DNA of 13,623 bases from Chloroflexota bacterium (GTDB lineage Bacteria > Chloroflexota > Chloroflexia > QHBQ01 > JADMIH01), in the NCBI GenBank assembly GCA_015478675.1, contig JADMIH010000107.1, positions 1-13,623 of the forward strand. Reading direction: 5' to 3'. Position 1 is the stretch's first letter. Each line of letters opens with the position of its first letter. Both the position numbers and the translations under genes were made by a program. The notes under the pieces were generated by a model. That model had not been told where the DNA came from. It was given only the letters and a program-made list of their open reading frames with translations, and searched no databases. Positions 5,275 through 13,254 of this stretch are shown piece after piece.

Positions 5275-5288
5275 ATTAGCTCTTTGTG
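5275..5288 (+). repeat. 14-bp copy of the metH-3' element end, upstream of metH
   Basis: ATTAGCTCTTTGTG is identical to 9070-9083 in the right terminal repeat of the element downstream of metH. It may be a solo remnant of the same family or a chance match. Confidence 0.3.
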
Positions 5289-5367
5289 AGTATTAGCTTA
5301 TGAAGTATAACTGTAATCCTCAGGCGCTTTGAGGCCAGAGGCGTTTAGTGATTCGAGGGGTGACCTT

Positions 5368-8300
5368 ATGACGAGAAAAACATACCTGGAGAGCCTTCAG
5401 GAACGCGTGCTTATCTTTGACGGCGCAATGGGCACTTCTGTACAGAAGTATGACCTGATGCCGGAGGAGTTTGGCGGCCCTCAGCTCGAGGGCTGTAACG
5501 ACTATCTCTGCGTCACCAACCCGCGCATCATCGAAGAGATACATACCTCTTATATGGAGGCGGGCGCTGACGTGCTGGAGACCGCCACTTTCGGCAGCAC
5601 CCGGCTCAAGCTCGGTGAATACGGCATAGGCGATGAGGTCTACAACCAGAACTTCACGGCGGCAAGCCTGGCGCGTAAAGTGGCCGATACCTTCTCCACA
5701 GAATCACGCCCCAGGTATGTCGCGGGCTCAATGGGTCCGACAGGCATGCTTCCCTCGGCTGACGACCCGACCCTCTCGAACATCAGCTACCAGCAATTGA
5801 AAGCGATTTATAAAGAACAGGCTCAGCCTCTGGTTGAGGGGGGTTGCGACCTCCTTATAATTGAGACTGTGCAGGACATTCTTGAGTTGAAGGCGGCTAT
5901 CAATGGCGCTGTAGAATACTTCCGCGAGAGTGGCCGTTGGGTGCCCATACAGGCGCAGGTGACGCTCGACACTTCGGGGCGCATGCTTTTAGGCACAGAC
6001 ATTGTGGCCTCTCTGACCACCATTCAGGCGCTGCCTGTAAGCGTCATCGGCCTGAACTGCTCTACCGGGCCGGAGCATATGCGCGAACCGATTCGCTTCC
6101 TGGGGCAGAACTCAGTCAGGTGGGTATCGTGCATTCCTAATGCGGGGTTGCCGATCAACGTCGGCGGGCAGGCGGTATACCCACTTGAAGCCGAGCCGAT
6201 GGCTCAGGCTCTGTACGAGTTCGTGACGGAGTTCGGCGTTAGCGTAGTGGGCGGCTGTTGCGGCACAGGGCCTGAGCATATCAAAGCGATTGTCGAAGCT
6301 GTGGGGCGCGACCGCAAGCAAACGCCCCGGCCTACCTACTTTGCGCCTCACGTCTCCAGTGGTATACGCGCCACCACGCTGAAACAGGAGCCGCCGCCCC
6401 TTATCGTTGGCGAGCGGGTGAACTCTCAGGGTTCGCGCAAGGTCAAGCGCCTGTTGCTCTCCGAGGACTATGACGGCATCGTTCAGGTAGGCCGCGAGCA
6501 GGTGGAGGGAGGCGCGCACGTCCTCGACGTTTCGGTAGCCCTCACCGAGCGCAACGATGAAGACGCTATGCTGCGCAACAGCGTCAAGAAGCTCAGCATG
6601 GGGGTCGAAGCTCCTATCATGCTCGACAGCACGGAGGCTTCCGCCCTGAAAGCAGCCCTTGAGGTCTATCCGGGCCGCGCAATCGTCAACTCTATCAATA
6701 TGGAGCGTGGGCGTGAGAGGATAGAAGCGGTTCTTCCCCTGGTCGTCGAGCATGGCGCTGCTGTGGTCGCCCTCGCCATTGACGAGGTTGGCATGGCGCA
6801 TACCGCAGAGCGCAAGGTTGAGATTTGCCGCCGCATCTACGACATCGCTCTCTCGGAGTACGGTTTGCTTCCTGATGCGCTCATCTTCGATGTACTTACC
6901 TTCCCCGTTACTACAGGCCAGGAGGACCTTAACAGGTCGGCCATCGAGACACTTGAGGGGATACGCCGGGTCAAGAGTGAATGCCCAGGCTCCTTTACTG
7001 TGCTGGGGGTAAGCAACGTATCGTTCGGCATAGACCCTTATCCACGCGCTGTGCTCAACTCTGTCTTTTTGCACCATGCTGTGCAGGCGGGGCTTGATCT
7101 TGCAATTGTCAACCCGGCGCACATAACACCATATGCCGAGGTGCCGGAGGAGGAGAGGCGCCTGGCCGACAGGCTCATCAACAACGAGCCGAACGCCCTT
7201 CCTGAATACATAGCCTACTTTGAAGCCAACAAGCGCGAGCCTGGAGAAAAGACAAGCGCGGAAGACGCTATGCAGAACCTGACGGTGGAGGAGAAGATCC
7301 ACTACCAGATTCTGCACCGTAAGAAAGAAGGCATCGAAGCGCTACTGGACGAAGCGTTGTTGTCCCACGATCCGGTGGAGGTGCTGAACGAGGTGCTCCT
7401 CCCCGCTATGAAGGACGTTGGTGACAAGTTCGGCGCGGGCGAATTGATCCTGCCCTTCGTGCTGCAATCCGCCGAGGTGATGAAAAAGGCGGTGGCGCAC
7501 CTTGAGCAATTCTTCGAGAAGAAAGAGGGGTACACCAAAGGCAAGGTGGTGATCGCTACGGTCTTTGGTGATGTGCATGACATCGGCAAGAGCCTCGTCA
7601 ACACGATTCTCACCAACAACGGCTACACAGTCTACGATCTCGGCAAGCAGGTGCCCATCAACGTCATCATTGACAAGGCGCTAGAGGTAGATGCCACCGC
7701 TATCGGCTTGAGCGCGCTACTTGTAAACACCTCAAAGCAGATGCCCCTTTGCGTGCAAGAGCTGCACAAGCGAAACCTTGGTTTCCCGGTGCTTATTGGA
7801 GGTGCGGCGATCAATCGCCCCTTCGGATACAGGATAGGCTTCGTGGACGATGATGTGCGCTACTCGCCGGGCGTTTACTATTGCCGCGACGCCTTCGAGG
7901 GCTTGGATACGATGGAGCTACTCACCGACCGCTCACGGAGGGACGACTTTATAGAGAAGCGGCATCACGAGGCGAGAATAGTACGTGATAAGGAACAAAA
8001 CGCTGTTCCAGACGAAATGCCCGACCCCAACGCAGCGATTATACGCTCTAAAGTGGACCCTAATGCGCCTATTCCCACTCCCCCTTTCTGGGGCTACAAG
8101 GTGCTTAAGCAACGACACATCCCTTTAGACGAGGTCTTCGACTGCCTCGACCTGAAGTCGCTCTTCCGGCTGTCGTGGGGGGCGCACAAGCTGCACGGCG
8201 CGGAGTACGAGCGTGCAGTACAGACAGATTTGATGCCGCGCCTGAAGAGGATGCAGTCGGAGATGCGGGGTATGCAGATACTTACACCAAAAGTAGTCTA

Positions 8301-8946
8301 CGGCTATTTCCCCTGCCGGTCGGAAGGAAACGACCTCCTGGTATATGACCCTGGTGAGGCGCACCACGCGCCCGGCAACGGGCGAGCGGCGAAAGCCGAT
8401 ACAAAGCCGAAGATACGGTTTACCTTCCCGCGCCAGCCCGACCGCGAGCACTTGTGTCTCGCGGACTACTTTGCTTCCGTCGAGTCGGGCCGCACCGATG
8501 TGCTGCCGTTGCAGGTAGTGACGATGGGCGACCGCGCCTCCGACATTTACATGGAGATGCAGCAGCGCGGCGACTACGCGGAAGGCTACTACATATATGG
8601 CCTGAGCGTATCGTTGGCAGAGGCGCTTGCTGAGTGGACACATCGCCTGGTGAAGCGCGAGCTTGGGCTCCCCGATTGGCAGGGCCGCCGCTACTCCTGG
8701 GGTTATCCGGCCTGCCCCGATCCTTCTGAGCAGGTGAAGTTATTGGAAGTGCTGCCTGCCGGTAAAACGATTGGTGTTGGCCTGACCGAGGGCTTCGTAC
8801 TGGTCCCCGAACAGTCAACAGCCGCCCTGGTGGTCCACCACCCCCAGGCCAAATATTACACAACGCGTCCAATGAACAAAGGCAGCCGCCCAGCATCGGG
8901 AGAGGAAGAAGAGGAAGGTAGAGGCTACTTACTGACACTTACATAA
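5368..8946 (+). CDS. metH: Cobalamin-dependent methionine synthase
   Basis: A 1192-residue cytoplasmic enzyme that transfers the methyl group of methyltetrahydrofolate to homocysteine through methylcobalamin. All four modules are present. The homocysteine domain (about 1-310) has zinc ligands Cys231 (NCSTGPEHM) and Cys297/Cys298 (GGCCGTGPEH). The pterin-binding domain (about 345-605) contains VGERVNSQGS. The helical cap and B12 domain (about 640-870) has the cobalt-ligating DVHDIG, His737. The C-terminal reactivation domain (about 950-1165) has RYSWGYPACP near residue 1112 for SAM-dependent reductive repair. Length is close to the E. coli enzyme (1227). Start: ATG 5368 follows GAGGGG; an in-frame TTG at 5329 has no such site. 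Expression is predicted to be SAM-repressed through the leader. The last four codons and stop lie inside a downstream MITE-like element, after an acidic tail (EEEEEGRG), so the C-terminal end may be altered. Confidence 0.97.
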   Translation: MTRKTYLESLQERVLIFDGAMGTSVQKYDLMPEEFGGPQLEGCNDYLCVTNPRIIEEIHTSYMEAGADVLETATFGSTRLKLGEYGIGDEVYNQNFTAASLARKVADTFSTESRPRYVAGSMGPTGMLPSADDPTLSNISYQQLKAIYKEQAQPLVEGGCDLLIIETVQDILELKAAINGAVEYFRESGRWVPIQAQVTLDTSGRMLLGTDIVASLTTIQALPVSVIGLNCSTGPEHMREPIRFLGQNSVRWVSCIPNAGLPINVGGQAVYPLEAEPMAQALYEFVTEFGVSVVGGCCGTGPEHIKAIVEAVGRDRKQTPRPTYFAPHVSSGIRATTLKQEPPPLIVGERVNSQGSRKVKRLLLSEDYDGIVQVGREQVEGGAHVLDVSVALTERNDEDAMLRNSVKKLSMGVEAPIMLDSTEASALKAALEVYPGRAIVNSINMERGRERIEAVLPLVVEHGAAVVALAIDEVGMAHTAERKVEICRRIYDIALSEYGLLPDALIFDVLTFPVTTGQEDLNRSAIETLEGIRRVKSECPGSFTVLGVSNVSFGIDPYPRAVLNSVFLHHAVQAGLDLAIVNPAHITPYAEVPEEERRLADRLINNEPNALPEYIAYFEANKREPGEKTSAEDAMQNLTVEEKIHYQILHRKKEGIEALLDEALLSHDPVEVLNEVLLPAMKDVGDKFGAGELILPFVLQSAEVMKKAVAHLEQFFEKKEGYTKGKVVIATVFGDVHDIGKSLVNTILTNNGYTVYDLGKQVPINVIIDKALEVDATAIGLSALLVNTSKQMPLCVQELHKRNLGFPVLIGGAAINRPFGYRIGFVDDDVRYSPGVYYCRDAFEGLDTMELLTDRSRRDDFIEKRHHEARIVRDKEQNAVPDEMPDPNAAIIRSKVDPNAPIPTPPFWGYKVLKQRHIPLDEVFDCLDLKSLFRLSWGAHKLHGAEYERAVQTDLMPRLKRMQSEMRGMQILTPKVVYGYFPCRSEGNDLLVYDPGEAHHAPGNGRAAKADTKPKIRFTFPRQPDREHLCLADYFASVESGRTDVLPLQVVTMGDRASDIYMEMQQRGDYAEGYYIYGLSVSLAEALAEWTHRLVKRELGLPDWQGRRYSWGYPACPDPSEQVKLLEVLPAGKTIGVGLTEGFVLVPEQSTAALVVHHPQAKYYTTRPMNKGSRPASGEEEEEGRGYLLTLT

Positions 8947-9093
8947 ACAGCTAATAAAAGCCAGGCTGGTTGATGCAGCCTTGGACTACATAGGTTTCGC
9001 CCTTCACGCCATTCGGTTGGTCGGATTGGGGCTGTTTCGATCTTCTTCATGCTCCAACTATACCATCCTATTAGCTCTTTGTGTAAGTGTCAG
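8932..9093. mobile_element. MITE-like element with TA borders at the 3' end of metH
   Basis: Terminal inverted repeats of about 25 bp: the left arm starts CTGACACTTACA (8932) and the right arm ends TGTAAGTGTCAG (9093). They continue to AGCTAATA on the inner side, with two mismatches overall. TA is present on both sides (8930-8931 and 9094-9095), the duplication typical of IS630/Tc1-mariner insertions. Internally there is a small imperfect hairpin (CCAGGCTG/CAGCCTTGG) and no gene. It provides the final LTLT-stop of metH. Confidence 0.75.
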
Positions 9094-9121
9094 TAGTTCT
9101 CATGATCTCTCCTCACCAGAC

Positions 9122-9265
9122 GTAACTGTTCAGATTTAGGGTGGAGGCGGCTAGCCCCCTCTCCCATGAAGGGAGAGGGGCCGGTGAGGGTGCGTAAGGG
9201 TAGGTGAGGGTACGCCTCCACAGCTTCTCCTTGCAGATTGCTCCACCTCAACTCTGAACAGTTAC
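9122..9265. mobile_element. Second MITE-like element with nested hairpins, upstream of the glycosyltransferase gene
   Basis: The terminal arms 9122-9146 (GTAACTGTTCAGA, then GGTGGAG) and 9241-9265 match as inverted repeats at 22 of 25 positions. TA lies one base inside each end. Inside is a perfect 10-bp hairpin CCCCTCTCCC/GGGAGAGGGG (9156-9180), then a second inverted pair GTGGAGGCG (9141-9149) and CGCCTCCAC (9213-9221), and two GGTGAGGGT copies 20 bp apart (9183, 9203). With the previous element it fills most of the gene-free stretch 8947-9365. No coding sequence. Confidence 0.7.
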
Positions 9266-9279
9266 ACCGTCGCACTGTT

Positions 9280-9308
9280 TTGCACCCACTCGCGCCCTGT
9301 GTTATACT
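9280..9308 (+). promoter_or_regulatory. Promoter of the glycosyltransferase gene
   Basis: TTGCAC (9280-9285) and TATACT (9303-9308), 17-nt spacer. It starts 14 bp after the MITE-like element. Confidence 0.65.
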
Positions 9309-9317
9309 TTTGCCTAT

Positions 9318-9335
9318 GCGCGCCGTTGGGCGCGC
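9318..9335 (+). promoter_or_regulatory. GC-rich hairpin at the 5' end of the glycosyltransferase leader
   Basis: GCGCGCC (9318-9324), loop GTTG, GGCGCGC (9329-9335). Given the predicted start near 9315, this stem would be the very 5' end of the mRNA, a position that often protects a transcript. Confidence 0.4.
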
Positions 9336-9365
9336 GATTACGGTATCGAGGTTTACCCTGCTTTT

Positions 9366-10178
9366 ATGGAGCCAACGGCTCAAGACCAACCTGCCCCCCG
9401 CGTGCCTAGAGCCGGAGACGAGATATATCTGTCGGTGGTTGTGCCCGCCTATAACGAAGCGGCTCGCCTACCCTCTACTCTCGCTAAGGTGATGGCCTAT
9501 TTGGAGCGGTGCGAACATCCTTACGAAGTGCTCGTCGTGGACGACGGCTCGGCGGATAAGACACCGGAGATCGTCGAGGACCTTGCCGTCAGTCACCAAC
9601 ATCTGAGCCTTATACGCAACCCGCATCGCGGCAAGGGATACGCGGTGCGCACAGGCATGCTACGGGCGCAGGGCCGCTTCATCCTTTACTCGGACGCCGA
9701 TTTCTCTGCTCCTATTGAGGAAGTTGAGAAACTGCTGCCTTTTCTCGAAGACAAGTACCACATCGCTATAGGCTCACGTGAGGGCGCAGGCTCCGCCCGC
9801 TATGATGAGCCATTCTACAGGCACCTGATGGGCCGCGTCTTCAACACTTTTGTCAGGTTAGTGGCCCTGCCTCGCTTCAACGACACACAGTGCGGTTTCA
9901 AGGCCTTCCGGCGTGACGCGGCGCACACCCTCTTTCGTAGCCTCCACCTCTACGGCGACAATGCAGCCGATGTTGAAGGCGCGATGGTGACCGGCTTCGA
10001 CGTAGAGGTGCTCTATCTTGCCCTCAAGTGGGGCTACAAGGTCAAGGAAGTGCCCGTCAAGTGGTACTACTCCAAAGGTGCTAACGTGCAGCCTCTCAAA
10101 GATACATATCGGATGCTCAAGGACATCGCTAAGGTGCGGGCGAACGAGCTGCGCGGTCTATACAAGCGGAGCCGTTAG
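9366..10178 (+). CDS. Family 2 glycosyltransferase, dolichyl-phosphate glucose synthase-like
   Basis: A 270-residue GT-A fold enzyme expected to move a sugar from a nucleotide donor to a polyprenyl-phosphate or similar lipid acceptor. Seen: LSVVVPAYNEAARLP (22-36), the nucleotide-binding VVDDGSADKT (57-66), NPHRGKGYAVRTGM (85-98), the metal-binding SDADFS (109-114), and the late NDTQCGFKAF (172-181). The combination HRGKGYAVRTGM plus DADFSAPIEE is characteristic of the DPG synthase branch (ALG5-like). There is no transmembrane segment, so it would act on the cytoplasmic membrane face. ATG 9366 lacks a strong ribosome-binding site (only GAGG 14 nt upstream), so the exact start is less sure; the first 19 residues are Pro-rich. 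It is followed by metG and an epimerase gene, and a link with the epimerase in glycan synthesis is inference. Confidence 0.9.
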   Translation: MEPTAQDQPAPRVPRAGDEIYLSVVVPAYNEAARLPSTLAKVMAYLERCEHPYEVLVVDDGSADKTPEIVEDLAVSHQHLSLIRNPHRGKGYAVRTGMLRAQGRFILYSDADFSAPIEEVEKLLPFLEDKYHIAIGSREGAGSARYDEPFYRHLMGRVFNTFVRLVALPRFNDTQCGFKAFRRDAAHTLFRSLHLYGDNAADVEGAMVTGFDVEVLYLALKWGYKVKEVPVKWYYSKGANVQPLKDTYRMLKDIAKVRANELRGLYKRSR

Positions 10179-10202
10179 GGTGCGGTTTCCTGGCGTCTTG
10201 TG

Positions 10203-10208
10203 TATAAT
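10203..10208 (+). promoter_or_regulatory. Possible -10 box for metG
   Basis: A perfect TATAAT in the 105-bp gap between the glycosyltransferase gene and metG. No matching -35 box at the usual distance, so promoter use is uncertain. Confidence 0.35.
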
Positions 10209-10283
10209 AGTTTGTAATACCCGATTTCCACGAAGATTTAGAAGCTCGATACTATAAAGTGAGCATTATCCTGTCATTGTTGA

Positions 10284-12110
10284 ATGGCATTTAGAAGCAT
10301 GACTGATCATACCCCAGAGAAGATATTAATCGCGGTGGCCTGGCCCTACGCCAGTGGACCTCGGCACCTCGGCCACGTGGCGGGCGCATACCTGCCCCCT
10401 GATATTTTTGCCCGCTATCACCGGATGAAGGGCAACCGCGTGCTCATGGTATCGGGCAGCGACATGAACGGCACTCCTATTACTGTGGCAGCCGAACAAG
10501 CAGGTGTGTCGCCTTCTACATGGGCGCAGCGGATGCACCGCCTGAATGTCGCGCTCTGGCACGCGATGGGCTTCACTTACGACCTCTTCACGACCACTAA
10601 CACACCTATCCATACCAGGGTCGTGCAGGACTTTTTTCTCAAGCTCCTTGAGAAGGGCTATATATACAAAGACAGCGCTATAGCCCCTTACTGCCTTGTG
10701 GACAAGCGTTTCCTGCCGGATCGCTATGTCGAAGGCACCTGCCCGCACTGTGGCTATACAAGCGCGCGCGGCGACCAGTGCGATAATTGTGGCCGGCCTC
10801 TCGACCCGATAGACCTTATAGATATTCGCTGCCGCCTCTGCGGCTCCACCCCTGAGTTTCGCCCCAGTGAGCACTTCTTTCTGGATTTGCCTGAATTGGA
10901 GAAACCCCTCCTCCAATGGCTCAAGACCAACACCAGCTTCTGGCGGCCAAACGTGGTGGCCTTCACCCTGAACTGGATACGCGAGGGGCTGCATGGACGC
11001 GCATACACCCGCGACCTGGAATGGGGTGTGCCTGTGCCGGTTGAGGGCTACGAAGACAAGCGCATATACGTCTGGTTCGACGCGGTGAAGGGCTATTTAT
11101 CGGCCACCGTCGAATGGGCTATGCTCAAGGGCGAGCCCGATGCCTGGAAAGAGTGGTGGGTGCAGGAGGAAGGCGAGCCTCGGCCCAGCAAGTCGTATTA
11201 CTTCATCGGCAAAGACAACATATCGTTCCACACCATAATCTGGCCTGCCATGCTCATCGGCTACGGCGGCCTTATGCTGCCGTATGACGTGCCTGCTAAC
11301 GAGTTCTTGACGGGTGAGAGCGGCGAAAAGGGCAGCACCAGCAGAGGCGGGGGCGGCGTGCCCTGGCTTCCTGACTACCTCGACAGATATAAGCCCGACC
11401 CCATACGCTATTTTATGACTATCAATGCTCCCGAAACACGCGACACAGCTTTTTCGTGGGCCGAGTTCTATCGCCGCAACAATGATGAGCTTGTTGCCAC
11501 CTACGGCAACCTGGTACACCGCGTGCTTACCTTTACGTCTCGCAACTTCGATGGCAAAGCGCCCCAGCCCGGAGAAGTGACCGAGAAGGACCAGGTTATG
11601 CTCTCCAGCGCCCGTGTTGCCTTTGAGCGTGTTGGTGGTCTGATAGAAGGCTGCCACTTCAAAGAGGCTCTGCGCGAGGTTATGGCGCTGGCCTCGGAAG
11701 CCAACCGCTACCTGGACGAAGCCGCCCCCTGGAAGGTGATCAAAACCGACCGAGAGCGTGCTGCTACTTCTCTATACGTTACTTTATCGGTGATCAACAT
11801 GCTGAAGGTGCTGACAGCGCCTTTCATCCCATTCTCGGCGCAGCAACTGCACGAGATGCTCGGCTATAGCGGCGATGTCCATAAGGAGCGCTGGGAGCCG
11901 GTAGAACTCCCCGCAGGGCAAGCGTTAGGCGCTCCTGCGCCACTTTTCGAGAAGCTTGATGAGGAGAAGCTGGAGGCAGAAGTAGCTCGCCTGGGCCAAC
12001 CCTGGCAAGACCCTGAGGGTGTAATCTCTGAGGGTACCCGGCGGGAGAGCCTTGTCATATTCGAGGGGCAGATAAGAACGCGCAGAGAGCTTGGCGAAGA
12101 TTGGGGCTGA
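10284..12110 (+). CDS. metG: Methionyl-tRNA synthetase, archaeal-like type
   Basis: A 608-residue (or 603 from ATG 10299) class I aminoacyl-tRNA synthetase that charges tRNA-Met in the cytoplasm. Seen: the Rossmann start ILIAVAWPYASGPRHLGH with signature HLGH at 28-31; VLMVSGSDMNGTPI; a zinc-knuckle insert with Cys153/156, Cys166/169 and Cys183/186 (CPHC, CDNC, CRLC); YVWFDAVKGYLSA; and KDNISFHTIIWPAML. The KMSKS loop reads KGSTS (349-353) within a Gly-rich GESGEKGSTSRGGGG. The helical anticodon-binding domain follows (about 400-560). No C-terminal tRNA-binding EMAP-like domain. Both candidate ATGs have weak ribosome-binding sites; ATG 10299 may be used, since residues 1-5 add nothing conserved. 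In a methionine context it lies 1.3 kb downstream of metH but in a separate transcription unit. Confidence 0.96.
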   Translation: MAFRSMTDHTPEKILIAVAWPYASGPRHLGHVAGAYLPPDIFARYHRMKGNRVLMVSGSDMNGTPITVAAEQAGVSPSTWAQRMHRLNVALWHAMGFTYDLFTTTNTPIHTRVVQDFFLKLLEKGYIYKDSAIAPYCLVDKRFLPDRYVEGTCPHCGYTSARGDQCDNCGRPLDPIDLIDIRCRLCGSTPEFRPSEHFFLDLPELEKPLLQWLKTNTSFWRPNVVAFTLNWIREGLHGRAYTRDLEWGVPVPVEGYEDKRIYVWFDAVKGYLSATVEWAMLKGEPDAWKEWWVQEEGEPRPSKSYYFIGKDNISFHTIIWPAMLIGYGGLMLPYDVPANEFLTGESGEKGSTSRGGGGVPWLPDYLDRYKPDPIRYFMTINAPETRDTAFSWAEFYRRNNDELVATYGNLVHRVLTFTSRNFDGKAPQPGEVTEKDQVMLSSARVAFERVGGLIEGCHFKEALREVMALASEANRYLDEAAPWKVIKTDRERAATSLYVTLSVINMLKVLTAPFIPFSAQQLHEMLGYSGDVHKERWEPVELPAGQALGAPAPLFEKLDEEKLEAEVARLGQPWQDPEGVISEGTRRESLVIFEGQIRTRRELGEDWG

Positions 12111-12112
12111 GG

Positions 12113-12150
12113 CGAGGAGTGAGGGGTGCGCAGCAAACGCTTACTCCTCG
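12113..12150 (+). repeat. Hairpin directly after metG
   Basis: CGAGGAGTGAG (12113-12123) pairs with CTTACTCCTCG (12140-12150) in an 11-bp stem with one G-U pair; the loop is about 16 nt. It begins 2 nt after the metG stop. Only TT follows, so termination would be weak; it could stabilise the metG mRNA end. Confidence 0.5.
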
Positions 12151-12187
12151 TTGCTGAATAGACATTGATTGAGGAGTTAGAGGCTTT

Positions 12188-13234
12188 ATGGCTCAAGAAA
12201 AAGTTCTGATTACGGGCGGCGCGGGTTTTCTCGGTATCAACCTGGCTCGCTACCTGCACGGGAGGGGTTACGGCATCGTCTCGCTGGATATAAGCGACTT
12301 TACTTACCCGGATATGAAGGATAAGATCACTGTGGTGAAGGGCGACATCCGCAAAGAAAAGGATGTCGAGAAGGCGATGCAGGGCGTGGACATGGTGGTT
12401 CACACAGCCGCTGCTCTCCCACTCTACTCGCCTGAGGATATATACACCACCGACGTGGAAGGCACGCGCATGGTGTTGGAGGTCGCTTATCGCCACAAGG
12501 TGAAGCGCTTCGTGCAGATATCGTCTACCGCCGTGTACGGTATCCCGGATCACCACCCGCTCTATGAAAACGACCGCCTCGAAGGGGTTGGCCCTTATGG
12601 CCAGGCCAAAATCCAGGCTGAAATGGTTTGCCTTGAGTACAGGGGCAAAGGGATGATAGTGCCGATCATACGCCCCAAATCGTTCATCGGGCCTGAGCGG
12701 TTAGGCGTATTCGCCTTGCTTTATGACTGGGCAATCGAGGGCCACAACTTCCCCATGATCGGCAGTGGGCGCAATCGCTACCAATTGCTTGATGTAGAAG
12801 ACCTCTGCCAGGCGATATATCTCTGCCTCACCCTCCCCGACGACGTAGTGAACGACACCTTCAACATCGGCGCGAAGCGATATACCACGATGAAGAAGGA
12901 TTATCAGGCTGTGCTCGATTATGCGGGCAAGGGCAAGAAGATTATCCCATTCCCCGCCGAGCCTGCCATTCTGGGCCTGCGCTTCCTCGAAATGCTGCAC
13001 GTCTCCCCGCTTTATAAGTGGGTATACGAGACGGCATCAAAGGACTCTTTTGTTTCGATTGAGAAGGCGGAAAAAGTGCTTGGCTATAAGCCGCAGTACT
13101 CCAATAAAGATGCCTTACTTCGCAACTTCAAGTGGTATATAGAGCACCGCGACGAGTTCGAGTCGGCATCAGGCGTGTCGCACCGCGTTCCCTGGAAGCA
13201 AGGGGCTATCGGACTGTTGAAGAGGGTCTTCTAG
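12188..13234 (+). CDS. NAD-dependent epimerase/dehydratase (extended SDR)
   Basis: A 348-residue cytoplasmic oxidoreductase of the extended short-chain dehydrogenase family, most likely acting on a nucleotide sugar. The NAD-binding TGGAGFLG is at residues 9-16, the acidic strand end LDISD at 33-37, GDIRK at 52-56, HTAAALP at 72-78, and the catalytic ISSTAVYG (111-118) with YGQAK, Tyr137 and Lys141. The C-terminal half gives RPKSFIGPERLG and DVEDLCQAIYLCL as in sugar epimerases. The substrate cannot be read from sequence; UDP-hexose is a guess. ATG 12188 follows GTTAGAGG closely. It lies 77 bp downstream of metG on the same strand and could be co-transcribed. Its gene ends just before a long hairpin and faces a convergent minus-strand gene. 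Confidence 0.93.
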   Translation: MAQEKVLITGGAGFLGINLARYLHGRGYGIVSLDISDFTYPDMKDKITVVKGDIRKEKDVEKAMQGVDMVVHTAAALPLYSPEDIYTTDVEGTRMVLEVAYRHKVKRFVQISSTAVYGIPDHHPLYENDRLEGVGPYGQAKIQAEMVCLEYRGKGMIVPIIRPKSFIGPERLGVFALLYDWAIEGHNFPMIGSGRNRYQLLDVEDLCQAIYLCLTLPDDVVNDTFNIGAKRYTTMKKDYQAVLDYAGKGKKIIPFPAEPAILGLRFLEMLHVSPLYKWVYETASKDSFVSIEKAEKVLGYKPQYSNKDALLRNFKWYIEHRDEFESASGVSHRVPWKQGAIGLLKRVF

Positions 13235-13254
13235 GCAGCAGGTGTAGGTAGTTC

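Noticed and set aside
5329..5367. TTG at 5329 as metH start
   Set aside because: No ribosome-binding site; ATG 5368 has GAGGGG at proper distance and fits the family N-terminus.
6112..7317. Long minus-strand open frame (401 codons) opposite metH
   Set aside because: It is the antisense shadow of a clearly conserved coding sequence; its product has no recognisable domain and no ribosome-binding site.
9156..9180. Terminator of metH
   Set aside because: The 10-bp hairpin has no T-tract, is 210 bp downstream of the stop, and is part of the nested repeat element.
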